Source of the DNA: Thermosynechococcaceae cyanobacterium MS004
Lineage (GTDB): Bacteria > Cyanobacteriota > Cyanobacteriia > Thermosynechococcales > Thermosynechococcaceae
Reading direction: 5' to 3'
Assembly (NCBI GenBank): GCA_022402525.1
Contig: JAKRSB010000085.1
Location: 124,001-188,000 of the forward strand
Length of the DNA: 64,000 bases
Both the position numbers and the translations under genes were made by a program. Positions within the stretch are counted from its first letter, which is position 1. Every line of letters starts with the position of its first letter. Of this stretch, positions 26,157-35,383 are shown piece after piece. The notes under the pieces were generated by a model. It was not told where the DNA came from, did no database searches, and saw only the letters and a program-made list of their open reading frames with translations.

Positions 26157-29100
26157 ATGATACAGTCTCCTTCTGCTGTTTTAAGTCATCAGCTAAGTCT
26201 GACCTTAAGGCAAATTTTGGGTACTTTCATTTTCGAGGAGGACTTGGCGCAGAGTATTCGTCAAGTTGAATTTCTATACCCTACTTCTAGTAAAAATTTT
26301 TGGCACTCAAACAGTGCTGCGGCTGGTCTTTATATTGTCTTGACCGGTAAGGCTCGAATTCTGGACTGCCATGAAAATCTCGTGGTCTCTATCGGTCCAC
26401 AAGAAACCTTTGGAGAGATTACGCTCTTTCCCGATGAAGGATTTCATCCTTATAAGGTTCGTGCATCCCTAAGTTTACAAATTGGGGTTTTGCCTGAGAC
26501 ATTCGTGCGCTATCTCATGCAAAAATATCCTGCACTTCAGGAAAAACTGAGAACTCAGGCTGTCCAGCAAGATCTGCTGCTGTTCTGCCGGCAGAGTCTG
26601 CTGCTGCGGTATGCAGATTCTGAAGCGTTAAAAAAACTTGTTTCGCAACTTGAGCCTCATACCTTAAGCCCAGGAAGCCTTCCTATCCCACTCTATGACG
26701 CTCAGTCTCTTTGGCTAATTCGTCAAGGTGAGCTTCGAAGTAGGTCTGCGTTTGAAGGGCCTGAGGTAAGGTTCCAAACAGGGCAGCTTATTTTATTGTC
26801 AGAGGTTCCCGTTGTGAGGGATTTACAGGCCTCTCAGCCTACTGAGCTGTATAGTCTGAGTGACCTTGCAAGAGATCTGCTGGTACAAAAATTTCCTTTG
26901 CTTGCGTCTCTGCTTACGTCCTGGGGAAAAACTCAAAACGGTGAGGCGATTTCAAGGATTCACCGCCCACTTCCGCAGAGCCTAGAGCCAATCACAGGGT
27001 TTGCACGCCAGAAAGATGCGATCGCAAAGCCCGTACTACAGGTATCGCGTCAACCTTCGCGCCGTCAGTATTTTCCAAACCCTACCACTCGGCTAAGTCA
27101 AATCTGGCGTCGTGTTGCTCGACAATATCCTTTTTTTGCCCAGCAAAGTGCAACAGACTGTGGTGCAGCCTGTTTGGCGATGGTTGGACGGTACTGGGGC
27201 AAGCGCTTCAGCATTAATCGCCTAAGAGATTTGGCGAATGTAAACCGAAGCGGCTCTTCCCTACGCTTTTTGGCAGACGCCGCAGAAAGTATCGGATTTA
27301 TAGCTAGACCTGTCAAAGCAAGTTTAGATAAGCTTGCGGAGCAGTCTCTCCCGGCGATCGCCCATTGGGAAGGAAAGCACTATGTCGTGGTGTATGCCAT
27401 CACGCCCAAGCGCGTCATGATCGCCGATCCGGCTATTGGCCAGCGATCGCTCACCCATGCTGCCTTCAAGCAAGGGTGGACAGGATACACACTGCTGTTA
27501 GAGCCAACAATCCTGCTCAAAACAGCCCAGGAAGCCAATCCAGCCTTTTGGCAGTTTTTTGAGCTCATTAAGCCTCACAGCCTCGTATTATTTGAAGTTT
27601 TAGCGGCTTCTTTACTGATTCAAGTTTTTGGATTAGTTACCCCATTGCTGACCCAGCTCCTTTTGGATCGGGTTGTTGTCCAGGGGAGCGACCTGACGCT
27701 TAATGCGGTTGGGTTTGCGCTGCTGATTTTTGGGATCTTCAAAATTGCGACCACCGGACTCAGACAGTACCTCCTTGACCATACCGCCAATAAAATTGAC
27801 CTCTCGCTGATTGTGGGGTTTATTCAGCATACATTTCGACTTCCGATGCAGTTTTTTGAATCCCGCTACGTGGGCGACATTATGTCGCGGGTTCAGGAAA
27901 ACTATAAGATTCGACAATTTTTAACCGGGGAAGCACTCTCTATCCTCCTAGACTTGACAACCGTTTTTGTTTACCTCGGACTCATGTTTTGGTATAGCTG
28001 GCGGCTAGCACTACTGGTGCTGGTTGTTGTGCCGCCGTTTTTTTTGTTGGCGCTGGTTGCGACCCCATTTTTAAGACGAATCTCCAAGGAAATTTTTAAT
28101 GGGATGGCCGCCGAGAATAGCTACCTCATCGAAGCGCTGACCGGCATTCGCAGTATTCGCTCTATGGCTTTGGAGCAAACTGTGCGCTGGCACTGGGAAG
28201 GACTGCTGAGCCAATTTATCAGAAGCACGTTCTCTGGCCAGCTCGTGAGCAATCGCCTGCGCATTTGCAGCTCAGTCATTGAGTCCTTCGCTATCACGTT
28301 TCTGCTTTGGTTTGGGGCAGGCCAAGTGATTCAAAATCAGCTCTCGGTTGGGCAGTTAGTTGCGTTTTATATGCTGCTGGGCAATGTGATTACGCCCTTT
28401 CAGCGCATGATTGTGCTTTGGAACCAGCTTCAGGAAGTCGTGATTGCCGTGGAGCGGATTAATGATGTTTTAGATGCTGAACCAGAGGAAGATTTGCAGC
28501 AGCAGCCCCGCCAAATCTTGCCCATGTTGCAAGGGTCGATACGCTTTGAGCAAGTGACCTTCCGCTACCACGCCAGTAGTGACATTAATACTCTAGAAAA
28601 TCTTAGTTTTGAGGTACACCCCGGCCAAACGGTAGCCCTAGTAGGACGGAGTGGTTCTGGGAAAACCACGGTTTCTAAGCTAGTTTTGGGGCTTTATCCT
28701 CCCACCACCGGAAGAATCTTAATGGACGGGCAGGATATTACAACGCTATCACTGCGATCACTCAGGCAACAAATTGGAGTGGTCGATCAGGATACCTTTC
28801 TATTTGGCGGAACCATCCGCGACAACATTAGCATTGCCCATCCCGAAGCCACCTTAAGCGAAGTGATGAAAGCCGCAGAGCAAGCAGGGGCAGATCAGTT
28901 TATTCGACAGTTGCCACTGGGTTACGAAACCCTGGTTGGTGAGGGGGGTGGCTTACTGTCCGGTGGTCAGCGTCAGCGGCTGGCGATCGCACGGGCGCTT
29001 TTGGGGCAGCCCAGACTCCTGATCTTAGATGAAGCGACCAGCCATCTTGATGCTGAGTCAGAGCGCATTATTCAGCAAAACTTCGCCACAATTTTGCAAA

Positions 29101-29270
29101 ATCGAACCACTCTTGTGATTGCTCATCGGCTTTCGACGATTTGCAATGCCGATCTCATCCTGGTGCTTGATCGCGGCGTCTTAATTGAACAAGGAACCCA
29201 TGCCGAATTAATGAAAAAACATGGACATTACTTTTACCTAAATCAGCAGCAGTTTGCTATTGCAAGCTAA
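26157..29270 (+). CDS. C39 peptidase-domain ABC transporter with cNMP-like N-terminus
   Basis: A 1037-residue bacteriocin-type exporter. Residues about 35-150 form a cyclic-nucleotide-binding-like domain (AAGLYIVLTGKARILDC, GPQETFGEITLFPDEG), with a weaker second copy to about 260. Residues about 325-455 are a C39 protease with QQSATDCGAACLAMVGRYWG (catalytic Cys335), His408 in KHYVVVY and Asp424 in DPA. Six membrane helices follow (about 465-750), then an ATPase domain with Walker A GRSGSGKTT at 830-838, LLSGGQRQRLAIARALLG and LLILDEATSHLD. Such proteins cut leaders after GG and export the core peptide. The architecture is like HetC and other cyanobacterial peptide exporters. The likely substrates are the two small precursors at 32.7-33.3 kb. 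Confidence 0.93.
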   Translation: MIQSPSAVLSHQLSLTLRQILGTFIFEEDLAQSIRQVEFLYPTSSKNFWHSNSAAAGLYIVLTGKARILDCHENLVVSIGPQETFGEITLFPDEGFHPYKVRASLSLQIGVLPETFVRYLMQKYPALQEKLRTQAVQQDLLLFCRQSLLLRYADSEALKKLVSQLEPHTLSPGSLPIPLYDAQSLWLIRQGELRSRSAFEGPEVRFQTGQLILLSEVPVVRDLQASQPTELYSLSDLARDLLVQKFPLLASLLTSWGKTQNGEAISRIHRPLPQSLEPITGFARQKDAIAKPVLQVSRQPSRRQYFPNPTTRLSQIWRRVARQYPFFAQQSATDCGAACLAMVGRYWGKRFSINRLRDLANVNRSGSSLRFLADAAESIGFIARPVKASLDKLAEQSLPAIAHWEGKHYVVVYAITPKRVMIADPAIGQRSLTHAAFKQGWTGYTLLLEPTILLKTAQEANPAFWQFFELIKPHSLVLFEVLAASLLIQVFGLVTPLLTQLLLDRVVVQGSDLTLNAVGFALLIFGIFKIATTGLRQYLLDHTANKIDLSLIVGFIQHTFRLPMQFFESRYVGDIMSRVQENYKIRQFLTGEALSILLDLTTVFVYLGLMFWYSWRLALLVLVVVPPFFLLALVATPFLRRISKEIFNGMAAENSYLIEALTGIRSIRSMALEQTVRWHWEGLLSQFIRSTFSGQLVSNRLRICSSVIESFAITFLLWFGAGQVIQNQLSVGQLVAFYMLLGNVITPFQRMIVLWNQLQEVVIAVERINDVLDAEPEEDLQQQPRQILPMLQGSIRFEQVTFRYHASSDINTLENLSFEVHPGQTVALVGRSGSGKTTVSKLVLGLYPPTTGRILMDGQDITTLSLRSLRQQIGVVDQDTFLFGGTIRDNISIAHPEATLSEVMKAAEQAGADQFIRQLPLGYETLVGEGGGLLSGGQRQRLAIARALLGQPRLLILDEATSHLDAESERIIQQNFATILQNRTTLVIAHRLSTICNADLILVLDRGVLIEQGTHAELMKKHGHYFYLNQQQFAIAS

Positions 29271-29417
29271 GCCTCATCTGCACAGTTCCCTTGATTCTTT
29301 CTCTCCATTCCTTCTTGCGTATGTTCCCTGCAGCCCAACCTTTAACCGCATTCACCATGCAGCCTCCAAAATATAGGCCCAATCCTAGCGCTCCTTGCAG
29401 ACAAGGATCTTTCACCC

Positions 29418-31562
29418 ATGGCAAACAACTCGCCTCAGCCCCTCCAGGTTTCACATAATCCGCCCCTCAACGACCCACTTCTCAGCGACCAGGCTCTCAT
29501 CGGCCAGACTAATCCCAACTATTCCAGGCATAGAATTTTAATCATTGATGACAACTTGGTGCTGCGCAAGTTAATTTCCAGCCAGCTTACCGGCGATCTT
29601 CTGGAGGTATACGAAGCAGAAAGTGGCCAGCAAGGTATCGCCAAGGCATTGGAAATTCAGCCTAGCCTGATTTTGCTGGACTTCTATATGCCAGAAATGG
29701 ATGGCTATGAAGTCTATCAGGCCCTTAAAGCCCAAGAGCAGTGTGCCAAAATTCCAATTATTGTGCTGTCTGCTAGCTACAGTGATGTTGCAGATCGGTT
29801 TGGAGCACTTTTAACCCACGAAAACTTTCTGCCAAAACAAGCGAGCTATGAGGAACTGCGCGATCGCATTCATCAAGTCTTGGCACAAGATTCCCCATCT
29901 TCTGCAGGAGAAAAGATAGCCAGCACAACAGCAACATCTACATCAATTTCCCTGCCACTCCAAGAGGTTTCTACCTTAATCACCCACCTGTGCGAAACAG
30001 AGCATCAGGCCAGCGCAAAAAACCTGGCTTCAATCCAGCAGACTGCTGCCCTTCAGACAGTGGTGGAGCCGAACACCACCCCTCACGCCCTTGCGCTGCC
30101 AGTGCCAGAGCAACCAGCGATCCAGCGCCTCGAAAACGACTATGCCTACGCAACCCAGGAACTGCTGACCGCCCTTCCAAGAGTGTGGACAAGAGGGCTA
30201 CTCTACTTTGTCATTATTTTTACTGCAATTGGGCTGCCGTTAGCGGTGCTGTCCAAAGCAGATGAGACAGGTAGCGCCCGTGGCCGTCTTGAACCAGAAG
30301 GTCAAACCTTTAAGGTTGGTGCGGCCGAAAGCGGCAAAGTGGCAAAAGTGCTGGTCAAAGAAGGCCAGCAGGTCGTCAAAGGCCAGCCACTGTTAGAGTT
30401 AGAGGCCTATCAAGTTGAATCAGAGCTTCAGCAGGTACAGGCTAAACTCTCTGGCCAGCTGAATCAGATGGGACAAGTGCAGCTCATTAAGAGCCAGCTT
30501 AATCTCCAGGTTCTAGAGCAGCAAAAACAAGGCCAAACCCAGGATCTTGAAAAGCAGGCGCAAGTTTCCCAAGCCCAAGGGATTTTAGCGGGCAAGCAAT
30601 CCACCTTTAAGGCCCAACGGGCCGAAAAAAAGGCGCTGCTGGATCAGGCCAAGGAGTCTTTAAGCATCCAGCAAGCAAATCTCCATTTTTTTCAAAAGCA
30701 AGTTGAGCTAAATCAATGGGAGCTCGACCGATTTCTCCAGGCTCAAGCTGAAGGGGCCGTTCCGCAAATTACAGTCATCGCCAAGCAGAAAGATGTTGCA
30801 GATAGCGAACGGCAGTTGTCCCAAGCGATCGCTGATATTAAAAAAGCGAAGCTACAGCTAGCAGAACAAGAAAATCAGTACGGGCGATCCGTTGCCCAAC
30901 TTCAAAACGACATTGACCTATCTAAACTTCAGGCTGTCGAGGTAGGCCGCAATCATCAGAGCCTAAATCATTCCAACTCCCTAGCCCTTCAGAAAGTGCA
31001 ACAGCAGCTCGAAGAGCTACAGTCACAAATTGCCATACTTCGGGCCAATATTGCCCAGAGTGAAGGCCAGATTCAATCGCTCAAGCGGCAGATAGATCAG
31101 CGACTCCTGCGATCGCCAGCCAATGGCACCATCTACAAGCTTCCGATTCAGCGCACAGGGGCGGTGGTAGAGCCCAGCGCCCTCATTGCTGAAATCGCCC
31201 CCATAGGAACTCCCATGATTTTGCGAGCGAAAATGACCACTCGCGAAAGCGGCTTTTTACATCTCAATATGCCTGTGCGCGTAAAGTTTGACGCCTATCC
31301 TTTCCAGGACTACGGCATTGTAAAAGGAACCTTGAGCCGAATATCTCCAAATTCAGAGATAGAAAACACGAATCATGGCTCAGTCGCAACGTTTGAGATT
31401 CAGGTCAAGCTCAAAAAAACCTGTATCCCTAGTGGCCAAAAGTGCATTGCACTGAATCCAGGTCAAACCGCAACGGCTGAAGTCGTAGTGCGTCAGCGAC
31501 GAGTCATCGACTTTTTCCTAGATCCCTTTAAAAAACTGCGCAGCAGCGGCCTCAAACTTTAG
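29418..31562 (+). CDS. Receiver domain fused to HlyD-family membrane fusion protein
   Basis: A 714-residue protein. Residues about 37-157 are a complete response-regulator receiver domain: Asp44-Asp45 in ILIIDDN, phospho-acceptor Asp88 in LILLDFYMPEMDG, Ser118 in IIVLSAS and Lys140 in FLPKQ. A Ser/Thr/Pro linker (160-240) leads to one membrane helix (about 259-279). Then come a lipoyl-like barrel (FKVGAAESGKVAKVLVKEGQ), a long coiled-coil hairpin (about 330-560) and a C-terminal beta-barrel (LRAKMTTRESGFLHLNMPVR), as in HlyD adaptors. The receiver should face the cytoplasm and the adaptor the periplasm. AAGGA ten bases before the ATG supports the start, so the fusion is real. It follows the C39 exporter by 147 bases. 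Confidence 0.9.
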   Translation: MANNSPQPLQVSHNPPLNDPLLSDQALIGQTNPNYSRHRILIIDDNLVLRKLISSQLTGDLLEVYEAESGQQGIAKALEIQPSLILLDFYMPEMDGYEVYQALKAQEQCAKIPIIVLSASYSDVADRFGALLTHENFLPKQASYEELRDRIHQVLAQDSPSSAGEKIASTTATSTSISLPLQEVSTLITHLCETEHQASAKNLASIQQTAALQTVVEPNTTPHALALPVPEQPAIQRLENDYAYATQELLTALPRVWTRGLLYFVIIFTAIGLPLAVLSKADETGSARGRLEPEGQTFKVGAAESGKVAKVLVKEGQQVVKGQPLLELEAYQVESELQQVQAKLSGQLNQMGQVQLIKSQLNLQVLEQQKQGQTQDLEKQAQVSQAQGILAGKQSTFKAQRAEKKALLDQAKESLSIQQANLHFFQKQVELNQWELDRFLQAQAEGAVPQITVIAKQKDVADSERQLSQAIADIKKAKLQLAEQENQYGRSVAQLQNDIDLSKLQAVEVGRNHQSLNHSNSLALQKVQQQLEELQSQIAILRANIAQSEGQIQSLKRQIDQRLLRSPANGTIYKLPIQRTGAVVEPSALIAEIAPIGTPMILRAKMTTRESGFLHLNMPVRVKFDAYPFQDYGIVKGTLSRISPNSEIENTNHGSVATFEIQVKLKKTCIPSGQKCIALNPGQTATAEVVVRQRRVIDFFLDPFKKLRSSGLKL

Positions 31563-31630
31563 CACCTTGACGCCTGCGCAAACTAAACCGGAGCATTTCA
31601 CCGCATTTGACTAAGGAGTAGAGCATCACG

Positions 31631-32425
31631 ATGCAACATACAATTTCGATTTCACAAGATGATTTGGTGAAACACCTGAAACTGTCCTGCCAAATTCCCC
31701 AGATCATTGAGGGAATTGTGGCGCACAAAATCATTATGGCGATCGCAGAAGCAGAAGAGATTGCTGCAGAGCCAGAAGAGCTTCAGGAAGCAGCCGATAG
31801 CCTCAGGCTTACAAATAATCTTAGGCAAGTGGATGAAACTCTAGCATGGCTGCGTCATCATCATCTAACGATAGAAGAATTCGAAACCATTAGCCGCACC
31901 AGCGTCATCACAACGAAGCTCGCAAAGCACCTGTTAGAGACACAGATAGAGCCATTTTTTTGGGAGCATCGCCTAGAGTACATCAAAGCCGTCATTTATG
32001 AACTTATTCTAGAAGATGAAGACCTCGTACAAGAGCTCTACTATTCGCTGCAAGAGGGAGAAGCTAGCTTTTCTGAGATTGCTCGGCAATATATACAAGA
32101 ACCAGAAAAGCGTCGTCTAGGCGGATTTCGCGGCATTGTGTCACGGCAGGAATTAAGACCTGAAATTGCAGCAGCAGTTTTTGCAGCATCTCCTCCACAA
32201 CTCATTGCGCCCATTACTTCACCCTTGGGGACACATTTAATCTTAGTAGAAGAGATTATTCAGCCCATCCTTGACAAAGAGATGCGAGACAGAATTCTTT
32301 CCCATTTATTCACAGAGTGGCTAAAAGGAAAGATTAAGCAGGCAGAAGTTACCATCAACCTCTCCGGCAAATCTTATTTACCTCAGCAGTCCATCTCTAC
32401 TGTAACGATAGAAGCAAGTATGTAA
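31631..32425 (+). CDS. Parvulin-type peptidyl-prolyl isomerase of the export locus
   Basis: A 264-residue SurA/PpiC-like protein. The N-terminal half is helical (HTISISQDDLVKHLKLSCQI; LAWLRHHHLTIEEFETISRT), and residues about 140-235 form a rotamase domain: GEASFSEIARQYIQEPEKRR, LGGFRGIVSRQELRPEIAAA and ITSPLGTHLILVEEI. It has no signal peptide, so it acts in the cytoplasm or is carried out by another route. It is 68 bases after the REC-HlyD gene. Parvulins are frequent neighbours of cyanobacterial C39 exporter genes and may keep precursors export-competent. Confidence 0.85.
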   Translation: MQHTISISQDDLVKHLKLSCQIPQIIEGIVAHKIIMAIAEAEEIAAEPEELQEAADSLRLTNNLRQVDETLAWLRHHHLTIEEFETISRTSVITTKLAKHLLETQIEPFFWEHRLEYIKAVIYELILEDEDLVQELYYSLQEGEASFSEIARQYIQEPEKRRLGGFRGIVSRQELRPEIAAAVFAASPPQLIAPITSPLGTHLILVEEIIQPILDKEMRDRILSHLFTEWLKGKIKQAEVTINLSGKSYLPQQSISTVTIEASM

Positions 32426-32537
32426 GCAAAGAAGTTACAACTTAAGATTTAGAAATTTTTAAGCAAAGATTTTATTATAAAATATATATCTTTAAAATCT
32501 GAAGCATTTATTTTTATTAGAATTTTAGACACAAAAA

Positions 32538-32596
32538 AGTGGTGAAGCCATTTCAAGACATTTAAACATCTTAAAAAGAATAAGCTGTTCACCACT
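32538..32596. terminator. Inverted repeat between convergent genes
   Basis: AGTGGTGAA (32538-32546) is inverted as TTCACCACT (32588-32596) with 41 bases between. It sits between the parvulin stop and the convergent precursor gene and may terminate transcription from either side, although the loop is long. Confidence 0.4.
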
Positions 32597-32684
32597 CACT
32601 TAAAAGCTCAAGTTTTATACTTAAGCTATAAATACTGATCTATATTTTAAAAGAGACAGTCAAGTATTCACACCGAATAGTATA

Positions 32685-32894
32685 TTAAAAAGCAAAGCTT
32701 AAGCTGAATGCACGACCTAGTGCATCAAATCCAGAAAAAGATAAAGATGCTGTTGAACCACTGCCGGCTGATACCGCAACACCAAATTGATTTGCGACCG
32801 CTCCTGCTGTATAGCCATATCCACCAATAATATTTTCTCCAGAGATACAATACATCTTTTGTTCATTTAGTTCAGAAATAACTAAATTTGTCAT
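32685..32894 (-). CDS. Double-glycine-leader secreted peptide precursor 1
   Basis: A 69-residue precursor. Residues 1-25 are a leader with ISELNE at 6-11 and GENIIGG at 19-25, a C39-type double-glycine cleavage site. The predicted 44-residue core starts YGYTAGAV and is rich in Gly, Ala, Ser and Phe without Cys, ending SLSFAF. The ATG is preceded by GGAGAAAATCA. It resembles precursors of cyanobacterial bacteriocin-type (CTB-like) peptides. It lies opposite and convergent to the exporter operon. Biological activity is unknown. Confidence 0.85.
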   Translation of the reverse strand: MTNLVISELNEQKMYCISGENIIGGYGYTAGAVANQFGVAVSAGSGSTASLSFSGFDALGRAFSLSFAF

Positions 32895-33059
32895 TGATTT
32901 TCTCCATTCTTAGACTATTAATGAGTATTTAATCTAGTCAAAACACTCATGAAAAAATTTTAGGTACAGCTTTTCCAAAAATATTTTTGGAAAAACTGTA
33001 CTTCATTAAAGTCATTAAGAACCATAGGCAAATCTAGTATGCCTATAGTTCTTATTTAT

Positions 33060-33257
33060 TTAGATGTTAAGAGAGAACGAACCAAGAACCAAGCTAGAAG
33101 CACTTAGAGACAGAGCTCCACCAGCACCACCAGCGTAAGTACCACCGGTTAGGCCAATCGTAGCAGTTTGAGAAAATCCAACGCCGCCAAAGACCTGCTC
33201 GGCATTGACATCATATAAAGCGACTTCATTTAGTTCAGAGATTTTGATAATAGACAT
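33060..33257 (-). CDS. Double-glycine-leader secreted peptide precursor 2
   Basis: A 65-residue precursor starting at the ATG at 33257, which has AAGGAG eight bases upstream; the longer frame from 33281 lacks such a site. The 25-residue leader has ISELNE at 6-11, Tyr15, Glu20 and Gly-Gly at 24-25, the same positions as in precursor 1. The 40-residue core begins VGFSQTATIGL, contains GGAGGALSLSASS and ends FSLNI, with no Cys. The hydrophobic Gly/Ala/Ser-rich core suggests a membrane-active or self-assembling peptide. It is 165 bases upstream of precursor 1 in the same direction. Confidence 0.85.
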   Translation of the reverse strand: MSIIKISELNEVALYDVNAEQVFGGVGFSQTATIGLTGGTYAGGAGGALSLSASSLVLGSFSLNI

Positions 33258-33537
33258 TGTATTTCTCCTTAGGATTTGCAAAAGATTTCTTCTAAAAAAG
33301 ATGATTAAACAATTGAATCTATTTTTAAATCAAATCAAAACAATTGTTAATGCAACCTATAAAATAAATTTTCTAGATTGATTTTCAGAAAAATCTTTTT
33401 TTGTTTACATCTCTATTATTCAGAGGTGAGCTAGGTGAGTCAAGTCTTTTGAATTCATTATTTGGATATAAGTACAGCAATTATGTCTTCGATTATCTTT
33501 AAAAGTAAAGGAATATTTTCCCTGCAATACAAGCAAG

Positions 33538-34093
33538 ATGGCTTAGTGGTGCAGAAAATTAAAAGTAGTTAAAAAGCTTAGAATACAGTAACTTTAGCAA
33601 GCACAATGCGAGTATTCATAGCATCTAGCCGCTTGAGAAAAGCATAAGCAGGGGGTGAATTACATCGTGGTCAATGCCTAAGCAGTGGCAACGGTCATCT
33701 TTGGTAACACCACTGATTAATCTGTCTTAGACCGATGTATAGAAAGCTTCATCCCCTCTGAGCATGCTACGCTCTATGTGGCTACGGGCATGACATGAAA
33801 ATGGCTCAAATAAGTCAGCCAATGGCTTAAGCACCCACTTTGGGCTTGGAGGATGGCTGCGATGTTTTCAACACACACAGTAAGGTGGCGTTTATCTTTG
33901 GGTGTGATCTATTGACTCAATTGAATTTGAAGTTGACGATAGAGTTGAGGGGTTGACATAAGCTTGCTTTGGGTTGGAGCACTGAAGCATCCCATTGAAG
34001 GCTCCTATCAAAAGCTCCTCTCTGTCGCCTTTGATAGATTTGAATATTCCCTGCTGGCAAACCTTTCACAACTTTTCTGCACCACTAAGCCAT
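33538..34093. mobile_element. Decayed insertion element with perfect 21-bp terminal inverted repeats
   Basis: ATGGCTTAGTGGTGCAGAAAA at 33538-33558 is exactly inverted at 34073-34093. The 514 bases between have no intact frame; minus-strand fragments such as ELLIGAFNGMLQ look like broken transposase, but I cannot name the family. No clear target duplication beyond a possible 2-base AT. Confidence 0.7.
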
Positions 34094-34172
34094 GATCCTT
34101 AGCCTTGGCAGAGGCAGTTCACTTGAGTCAAAAGCATCCAGGCTAAACCTTGCCTAATCTTACAGATCCGGC

Positions 34173-34727
34173 CTAATCCATCCAGCCCACATCAATAGTT
34201 TTGGGCGGATCAATATTCTCAGACGGCCTCAGCTGAATTGAGTGGCGGGGCAATGGGCGCACCGCCAAAGGCGCTTTAGCCTTCGTCCGCTGAGGCGGCT
34301 TCTTCAGCTCATCCAGGGTCTGACTCATCTGGGTATTGGCTTCCGAAAGCTGCAAAATTACGTCCTTTGCTTCCGCTAGCTCAGTCTTTAAATTTGCCGC
34401 TTGGCCGCTTTGGGTTTCTAGATCTTTTTCAAGGGCTTTGATTTGCGTCTGCTGCTGCTTTACGCTGACTTCTAAAGACCTAATTTTAGACTGGAGCGCT
34501 TTCTCCTGTTCTGCACCCTGAGCCAGCGCCGCCTTTAACTCCGCAAGCTGAGCGGATTGATCCACTTCCGCAGGCACAGCAGATGGAGCAGCAGGCTTTG
34601 ATGCTCGGCTGGCAGCCTTTTGGGCAGCAGGCGTAGCTTCACCTTTAGAGGCGACATTAGGAGCGGCTTCCTCAGCGTCCTTGGTGACCTCCTGCCGTAA
34701 AACATCTGAGAGATTTCGGCGCGTCAT
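34173..34727 (-). CDS. mcdB: Coiled-coil partner of ParA-type ATPase, candidate McdB
   Basis: A 184-residue protein with a basic N-terminus ([14 protein letters not shown]), an Ala/Pro-rich disordered stretch (about 20-55), a coiled coil at about 58-142 rich in Gln, Lys and Glu, and a disordered tail ending IDVGWMD. Carboxysome positioning protein McdB is a small, low-complexity coiled-coil protein encoded just after McdA and has an invariant Trp at or near the C-terminus; those features fit here. Its start overlaps the ParA stop by four bases (ATGA). A generic ParB-like adaptor for another cargo is the alternative. Confidence 0.6.
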   Translation of the reverse strand: MTRRNLSDVLRQEVTKDAEEAAPNVASKGEATPAAQKAASRASKPAAPSAVPAEVDQSAQLAELKAALAQGAEQEKALQSKIRSLEVSVKQQQTQIKALEKDLETQSGQAANLKTELAEAKDVILQLSEANTQMSQTLDELKKPPQRTKAKAPLAVRPLPRHSIQLRPSENIDPPKTIDVGWMD

Positions 34728-35383
34728 GATGCTTTCCTCCAGTCCTTTTCGATTTCTTGGGCAACCCTTAAGTAGTCTGACTCTGCCTGCGCAGCATTTT
34801 TACCATGCCACTGCAAAATTGCCTTTCCTTCTAAAGCAGCGCGTTCGTGGGCTTTGTAGGCACGAATAAACGCACTGCAAACCGGAATCTTGAGTTCTTG
34901 CAGGGTTTTTTGTGCTTCGTAGGCCTCTTTGGCGCTACGCGGGTCTACCTTGGTGAGCAAGACCCGATGAGCAACCCCCGCAGGCAACACAGCATTTTTG
35001 ACGGTGTGGACCAATGCGGTCAAATCCATAGGGGCAGGGGGCGTCGGCAAGATGAGATAGTCCGCAGCCGAAATAACGGCAGCAAGAGCTTCTGAGCCCA
35101 AGGCAGGAGGCATATCCACAACCACGACTTGATAGGTCTGAGCCGCTCTTAACTGCTTCAGCAGGGCTGGCTCGGTTTCTTGGGCGATATCAAACCCGAT
35201 TGGCTCAGCGCCCTGCTCTGCCCACCACGTCGCAGAACCCTGGGGGTCAGCATCGACCAGCAACACCTTTGCGTGCTGGGCAAAAACTGCGGCTAAGTTA
35301 ATGGCGGTGGTGGTTTTGCCCACACCGCCTTTGCCGTTGAGAATGCCTAAAACTCTACTCGATTGGACAGATGATGGCACCAA
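34724..35383 (-). CDS. mcdA: ParA/MinD-type ATPase, candidate McdA (type 2)
   Basis: A 219-residue deviant Walker ATPase. [19 protein letters not shown] contains the signature Lys and P-loop, [15 protein letters not shown] is Walker A', and [16 protein letters not shown] is Walker B. C-terminal [18 protein letters not shown] and [19 protein letters not shown] fit orphan ParA proteins that form gradients on the nucleoid. The type 2 McdA of many beta-cyanobacteria keeps the signature Lys, unlike the type 1 protein of Synechococcus elongatus. The coupled downstream gene ends with a conserved-looking Trp, which favours McdA over a plasmid-type ParA. No parB or parS is visible. Confidence 0.65.
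   Translation of the reverse strand: MVPSSVQSSRVLGILNGKGGVGKTTTAINLAAVFAQHAKVLLVDADPQGSATWWAEQGAEPIGFDIAQETEPALLKQLRAAQTYQVVVVDMPPALGSEALAAVISAADYLILPTPPAPMDLTALVHTVKNAVLPAGVAHRVLLTKVDPRSAKEAYEAQKTLQELKIPVCSAFIRAYKAHERAALEGKAILQWHGKNAAQAESDYLRVAQEIEKDWRKAS

Noticed and set aside
33060-33281. Longer start for peptide precursor 2 at 33281
   Set aside because: The ATG at 33257 has AAGGAG at ideal spacing and yields a leader of exactly the same length as precursor 1.
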